A DNA stretch of 8,359 nt. It comes from Planctomycetales bacterium (lineage in GTDB: Bacteria > Planctomycetota > Planctomycetia > Pirellulales > UBA7805). Of the stretch, positions 5,132 to 8,359 are shown piece by piece (position 1 is the stretch's first letter; each line of letters starts with the position of its first letter). The stretch spans positions 3,243 to 11,601 of the forward strand of contig WVZU01000136.1 in assembly GCA_011772275.1 (NCBI GenBank), given 5' to 3'. Made by a program: the position numbers and the translations under genes. Under the pieces are notes generated by a model. The model searched no databases and was not told where the DNA came from. It saw only the letters and a list, made by a program, of their open reading frames with translations.

Positions 5132-6349
5132 TCAAGAATGAGGGTTTGCGAGTAAAAGTTTTGCCAGATGCATGGGGTCGGCCGTCTGCAAATCATCAGG
5201 AACAATCTGACCGGCCGAGACGTAGCTGACGGGAATCGTTCCCCGGGTCAGGATCGGCACCAGATGTCCCGCCGGATGGGCCTCATCCATTTTTGTGAGC
5301 ATCACCGCCGTCAGGCTGATTTCCGAGAATCGTTCCAGACAGCGGCGCCAATGCGAGGCGGCCGACACGCCGCTTTGCACGAGGTGCACTTCATCCGGCT
5401 GGCCGTCGCCCAAAATCGACTTCAACTCCTGAAGCTTGACTTCGTCCTCTGGACTGCGTCCAGGGGTATCCATCAAAACCAGCTCGTAATCCTGCAGCTG
5501 CTGGATGGCTGCTCGCATCTCGCGCGGTGTGGTCACGACGTGCAAAGGGACATCCATGATATCGGCAAACGTTCTTAACTGGTCGACAGCGGCGATGCGA
5601 AAGTTGTCAGCCGTGATCAGCCCCACGCGCCGCTTTAGCCGCAAATGGTATTCCGCAGCCAGCTTGGCAAGCATCGTGGTCTTGCCGACACCCGCTGGAC
5701 CGACGAGGGCCACCACGCGCCGCTGACCCACCACCTGCTGGATGCCGTCGCACGTCGGCAGTTGCTGAGCCACGATCTTTAAAAGTTGACCTTGCAGCAC
5801 ATCGACATCGTGGTGTTCTGCATCCGGTACGGCACCCAGGAGGCAATCGATCCATTGGCGCACATATCCTGCCGGGACCTCTGCCTCGGCCAATTGCTTG
5901 GCCAGCTGCCCCAGGCTTCCCGGCAGATTCAGGGCGGTGGTATCGCTGGAAATGTGACCGAGCTTCCGCACGACCGACTGCAAATTGATCAATTTTTGCA
6001 ACAAATCGTCATGGGCCGACGGGGAGACCGACCTGCCAGGACGACGGGGGGAGGCATCCGCCTTGCAGGGCTGCCCGCCGGCGGAAGATTTGCGGCTGGC
6101 GTGCCGAGCCCCCGGGTCGCCCCCTCCTGCCGAGGATTGGCGACGGGTCCGGGGAGCGGGTTTTGATCGAGTGGCCGGCGGCTGGTCGGTCGCGGTCACC
6201 TCGATTCGCTTTCCAGGTCGCATCCAGCCCAGTACTCCCGATCGGCGGACCTCGCGAGACCGCATGATGGCGGCATCCGGCCCCAACTGCTGTCGGACCA
6301 GTCGCATGGCCTCGTTCATGTCTTTGGCCGTAAACGTTTTTACCGTCAT
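5132..6349 (-). CDS. flhF: Flagellar biosynthesis SRP-type GTPase FlhF
   Basis: Membrane-associated GTPase, paralogous to Ffh and FtsY, that fixes the site of flagellar assembly and is stimulated by FlhG. The 405 residues follow the family order. The N-terminal B domain starts MTVKTFTAKDMNEAMRLVR and contains LGPDAAIMRSREV. A basic Arg/Ser/Pro-rich linker spans about 55-110, and an N domain about 112-200. The NG GTPase domain includes G1 GPAGVGKTT at 217-225, ADNFRIAAVDQLRTFA around 247-262 (canonical DTYRIGAVEQL), G3 DTPGRSPED at 294-302, G4 TKMDE at 352-356 and SAGQIVPDDLQ at 378-388. All catalytic motifs are intact, unlike those of its partner FlhG. Its ATG overlaps the stop of a 24-codon frame (ATGA); the ribosome binding site is weak (GGGAAAATCCAG before ATG), so initiation may depend on coupling. 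It is one base upstream of flhG. Confidence 0.96.
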   Translation of the reverse strand: MTVKTFTAKDMNEAMRLVRQQLGPDAAIMRSREVRRSGVLGWMRPGKRIEVTATDQPPATRSKPAPRTRRQSSAGGGDPGARHASRKSSAGGQPCKADASPRRPGRSVSPSAHDDLLQKLINLQSVVRKLGHISSDTTALNLPGSLGQLAKQLAEAEVPAGYVRQWIDCLLGAVPDAEHHDVDVLQGQLLKIVAQQLPTCDGIQQVVGQRRVVALVGPAGVGKTTMLAKLAAEYHLRLKRRVGLITADNFRIAAVDQLRTFADIMDVPLHVVTTPREMRAAIQQLQDYELVLMDTPGRSPEDEVKLQELKSILGDGQPDEVHLVQSGVSAASHWRRCLERFSEISLTAVMLTKMDEAHPAGHLVPILTRGTIPVSYVSAGQIVPDDLQTADPMHLAKLLLANPHS

Positions 6350-6420
6350 CTGGATTTTCCCAACCCCATCCGGTTTTCACTCGTGGCACGGTTCAGCAAC
6401 GTCTTCCTCGTAAACTTCAT
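6346..6420 (-). CDS. Candidate 24-residue small ORF bridging flhA and flhF
   Basis: ATG 6420-6418 overlaps the flhA stop as ATGA, and the TGA at 6348-6346 overlaps the flhF start as ATGA. The frame thus fills the gap exactly. It encodes a basic 24-residue peptide (MKFTRKTLLNRA... ending GLGKSR) with no signal peptide, membrane segment or known motif. There is no clear Shine-Dalgarno. If translated, it would hand ribosomes from flhA to flhF, which lacks a strong ribosome binding site of its own. It could also be coincidence, since a 25-codon open frame arises easily. Confidence 0.25.
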   Translation of the reverse strand: MKFTRKTLLNRATSENRMGLGKSR

Positions 6421-8359
6421 GCAGTGGCCAGCGCCCCGGGCCCTGCCTTTTCACTCACGGTCGCCACACAATCGATCTGCGTATCCTGGGTAATCTCGTT
6501 GAAGCTAAGCACGGCAAGCTGGGGCAGGCGGCCGGCGGTCATCTGCCGCACCGCCGCCCGAATATGGGGGTTCACCAACAACACGACCTGACCCGCCCGC
6601 TTGGACTGCTGTTCGACCAGCACCCCAATTCGCTGGCACCATTGATCGATCGTCGGCGGGGAGAGGCACAGCGTAAAGCCGTAATCTGATTCTTCCATGC
6701 TGGCGCGAATACGATCCTCCAGATCGGAATCCAGCGTCACCACGCGCAACACTTGATGCCGGTCCCGGTATTGATCGCAAATCGTCCGGGCCAGCCGCTG
6801 GCGTACGTACTCGGTCAGCAACGCCGCATCCTTAATGCGCACCGCGTAATCACCCAAGGCCTCCACGATCAAGGCCAGCTGCCGGATCGGGACCTGCTCG
6901 CGAAGCAGCATCTGCAATACCTGCTGGACCTGTCCCAGGCTCAACTGCCCAGGAATCAACTCGTCCACCACCACAGGATTCGTCTGCCGCAGCCGCTCGA
7001 TCAGGTATTGGGTCGCATCGCGGGTCAACACTTCATCCGCCTGCTGCCGCACGCAGGCAGCCAAATGGTCTGCCAGTTCGCGGCTGCTGGAGGCATGTCC
7101 CTCCGCGACCGTCACGCCGGCAATTTTGATGCGATACCGGTTCGGCTTGATCGCGATGTTATCGCGAACCCGTACCTTGGGCATCACAATACCCAACTGC
7201 CGCGCAATGCCATGCCGCACCTTCTGGATTTGCGGTAACAGATCGCCCCCCCGCTGTCGGTCGGCCAGACGTACCAGCTGCAGTCCGATTTCAACTTCCA
7301 GCGGGTCGACCTTCAACAACTGTTCGACCTGCTCTTCCAACACCGGTGGGACTTTCGCCTGCGGGTCCGCCGCCTGGGAGCTCTCTCCCGCGGCAGCCTG
7401 CTTTTGCAGCCAGATGGCCAGCCCCATGCAGCCACCGCCCACTGCCAGCAGGGGGATCCGCGGCAGATCGGTCAGCACCAGCAGACCCAGAAATCCCGCG
7501 GCGACGAACATGGCCTGAGCGTTCGAAAAGACCTGGGTCAACAATTCTTTGGGAAGATTGGTGTGCTGATGACTCCTGGTGACCAACAGCGCGGCGGCCA
7601 GGGAGATCAGCAAGGCGGGAACCTGGCTGGCCAGGCCATCGCCAATCGTCAGGCGGGTAAACACGTCGCTCGCCTGGCCAGGCCCCATCCCCAACTGGAA
7701 AATCCCGATCACCATGCCACCCACAATGTTGATCAGCGTGATCACGATACCGGCCACGGCATCGCCACGTACAAATTTGCTGGCACCGTCCATCGCTGCC
7801 AGGAAATCGGCCTGCTGCTGCAGAGCGGCTCGACGCTGCTGAGCCTGTTCGGCATGGATCGCGCCGGCACCCAGGTCGGCATCAATGGCCATTTGGCCAC
7901 CCGGCATTCCGTCCAGTGCAAATCGAGCCGCCACTTCGCTGACCCGCGAGGCGCCACGGGTAATCACCACGAACTGGATGAGCACAATCATGGCGAAAAT
8001 AATCAACCCGACCACAATATTGCCACCTGTGACAAAATCGCCAAACGTCTGGATCACACTTCCCGATGCCCGCTGACCCTGCACACCGGCCTGCGTCAGG
8101 ATCAAACGCGTCGTGGCAACATTCAGGACCAGGCGGCCCAGCGTGGCCGCGAGCAGCAACGTGGGAAAAACGCTGAATTCCAGGGGAGTTCTCACATAGG
8201 TCGACGTGAGCAGGATCACAATAGACAGGGTGATGCTGATCACCAGCAGCAGGTCGATCAGCGGTGCCGGTAAGGGGACCAGAATCACCAGCACCGAGGC
8301 GATGATCCCCAGTGGCAAGACCAGATCGCGGATCAACGCCAGCGGCAGGCGACCACCGA
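6417..8359 (-). CDS. flhA: Flagellar type III export gate protein FlhA (5' end outside window; D2 subdomain apparently missing)
   Basis: FlhA forms the nonameric platform of the flagellar type III secretion gate, couples proton flow to export and docks substrate-chaperone complexes. The frame is open to the right edge. The first internal start-like codon is TTG 8336, but GGRLPLA precedes it in frame, so the true start is probably outside. Numbering from 8336 (639 aa), about eight membrane segments lie at 5-22, 25-45, 53-70, 103-126, 192-214, 236-253, 271-289 and 293-311. The FHIPEP block spans about 138-160 and reads ALDGMPGGQMAIDADLGAGA, with Gly147 for the usual Lys and Gly156 for the usual Asn. 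The cytoplasmic domain begins around 330 (DPLEVEIG, DRQRGGDLL, RVRDN) and ends with VLLVNPHIRAAVRQ and LPQLAVLSFNEI. Between AGVTVAEG (413) and ADHL (422) only eight residues replace the roughly 58 expected from Salmonella FlhA. It is first in the visible operon. Confidence 0.96.
   Translation of the reverse strand, partial: GGRLPLALIRDLVLPLGIIASVLVILVPLPAPLIDLLLVISITLSIVILLTSTYVRTPLEFSVFPTLLLAATLGRLVLNVATTRLILTQAGVQGQRASGSVIQTFGDFVTGGNIVVGLIIFAMIVLIQFVVITRGASRVSEVAARFALDGMPGGQMAIDADLGAGAIHAEQAQQRRAALQQQADFLAAMDGASKFVRGDAVAGIVITLINIVGGMVIGIFQLGMGPGQASDVFTRLTIGDGLASQVPALLISLAAALLVTRSHQHTNLPKELLTQVFSNAQAMFVAAGFLGLLVLTDLPRIPLLAVGGGCMGLAIWLQKQAAAGESSQAADPQAKVPPVLEEQVEQLLKVDPLEVEIGLQLVRLADRQRGGDLLPQIQKVRHGIARQLGIVMPKVRVRDNIAIKPNRYRIKIAGVTVAEGHASSSRELADHLAACVRQQADEVLTRDATQYLIERLRQTNPVVVDELIPGQLSLGQVQQVLQMLLREQVPIRQLALIVEALGDYAVRIKDAALLTEYVRQRLARTICDQYRDRHQVLRVVTLDSDLEDRIRASMEESDYGFTLCLSPPTIDQWCQRIGVLVEQQSKRAGQVVLLVNPHIRAAVRQMTAGRLPQLAVLSFNEITQDTQIDCVATVSEKAGPGALATA

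Noticed and set aside
5131..5205. Upstream extension of flhG into the end of flhF
   Set aside because: The extra 25 residues would overlap the flhF coding end; the DQA motif at the ATG at 5130 marks the expected N-terminus.
6019..6184. Arg/Ser/Pro-rich low-complexity part of flhF as a possible insertion
   Set aside because: A variable basic linker after the B domain is normal in FlhF proteins; the frame is intact and flanking domains are complete.
7404..8273. 289-codon plus-strand open frame opposite flhA
   Set aside because: It lies wholly antisense to a well-conserved flhA; its product is rich in His, Gln and Arg, as expected for the reverse of a hydrophobic GC-rich gene.

Overview
The window looks like a flagellar gene cluster from a high-GC bacterium, most likely a member of the Planctomycetota. 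This assignment rests on the gene order flhA-flhF-flhG-fliA, a FlgM whose N-terminus starts MQINGPSHVHGPQ, an adenylosuccinate lyase of the eukaryote-like type, and long gene-poor spacers. It is inferred from remembered sequence character, not from a database search. There are no rRNA or tRNA genes, CRISPR arrays or recognisable transposases.

Layout from left to right. Positions 1-731 (+) hold the C-terminal half of adenylosuccinate lyase (purB), cut by the window edge. It converges on a Fur-family metalloregulator (898-1401, -) whose promoter is bracketed by an inverted repeat. Next is a FlgM-like anti-sigma-28 factor (1459-1734, -). A 1.7-kb stretch (1735-3436) follows with no convincing gene. 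It does hold palindromes, a good minus-strand sigma-70-type promoter, an intrinsic terminator and a perfect 24-bp inverted repeat.

From 3437 to the right edge is a compact minus-strand flagellar operon, transcribed flhA -> (24-codon small ORF) -> flhF -> flhG -> fliA. FlhA is the export-gate platform of the flagellar type III secretion apparatus. FlhF (SRP-type GTPase) and FlhG (MinD-like) set flagellar position and number. FliA is the sigma-28 factor for late flagellar genes, and FlgM is its antagonist, to be secreted through the FlhA-containing gate once the hook is complete. The window therefore holds most of the checkpoint that couples export to late gene expression, with flgM outside the fliA operon and beside fur.

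The most notable observations concern departures from the families. FlhA appears to lack, in frame, about 50 residues matching cytoplasmic subdomain D2, which carries part of the chaperone-binding dimple. It also has Gly in place of the usual Lys in its PGKQMAIDAD motif. FlhG has lost both lysines of the deviant Walker A motif. A 24-codon ORF exactly fills the flhA-flhF gap with ATGA overlaps at both ends. These are read from the sequence against remembered family references and need alignments to confirm.
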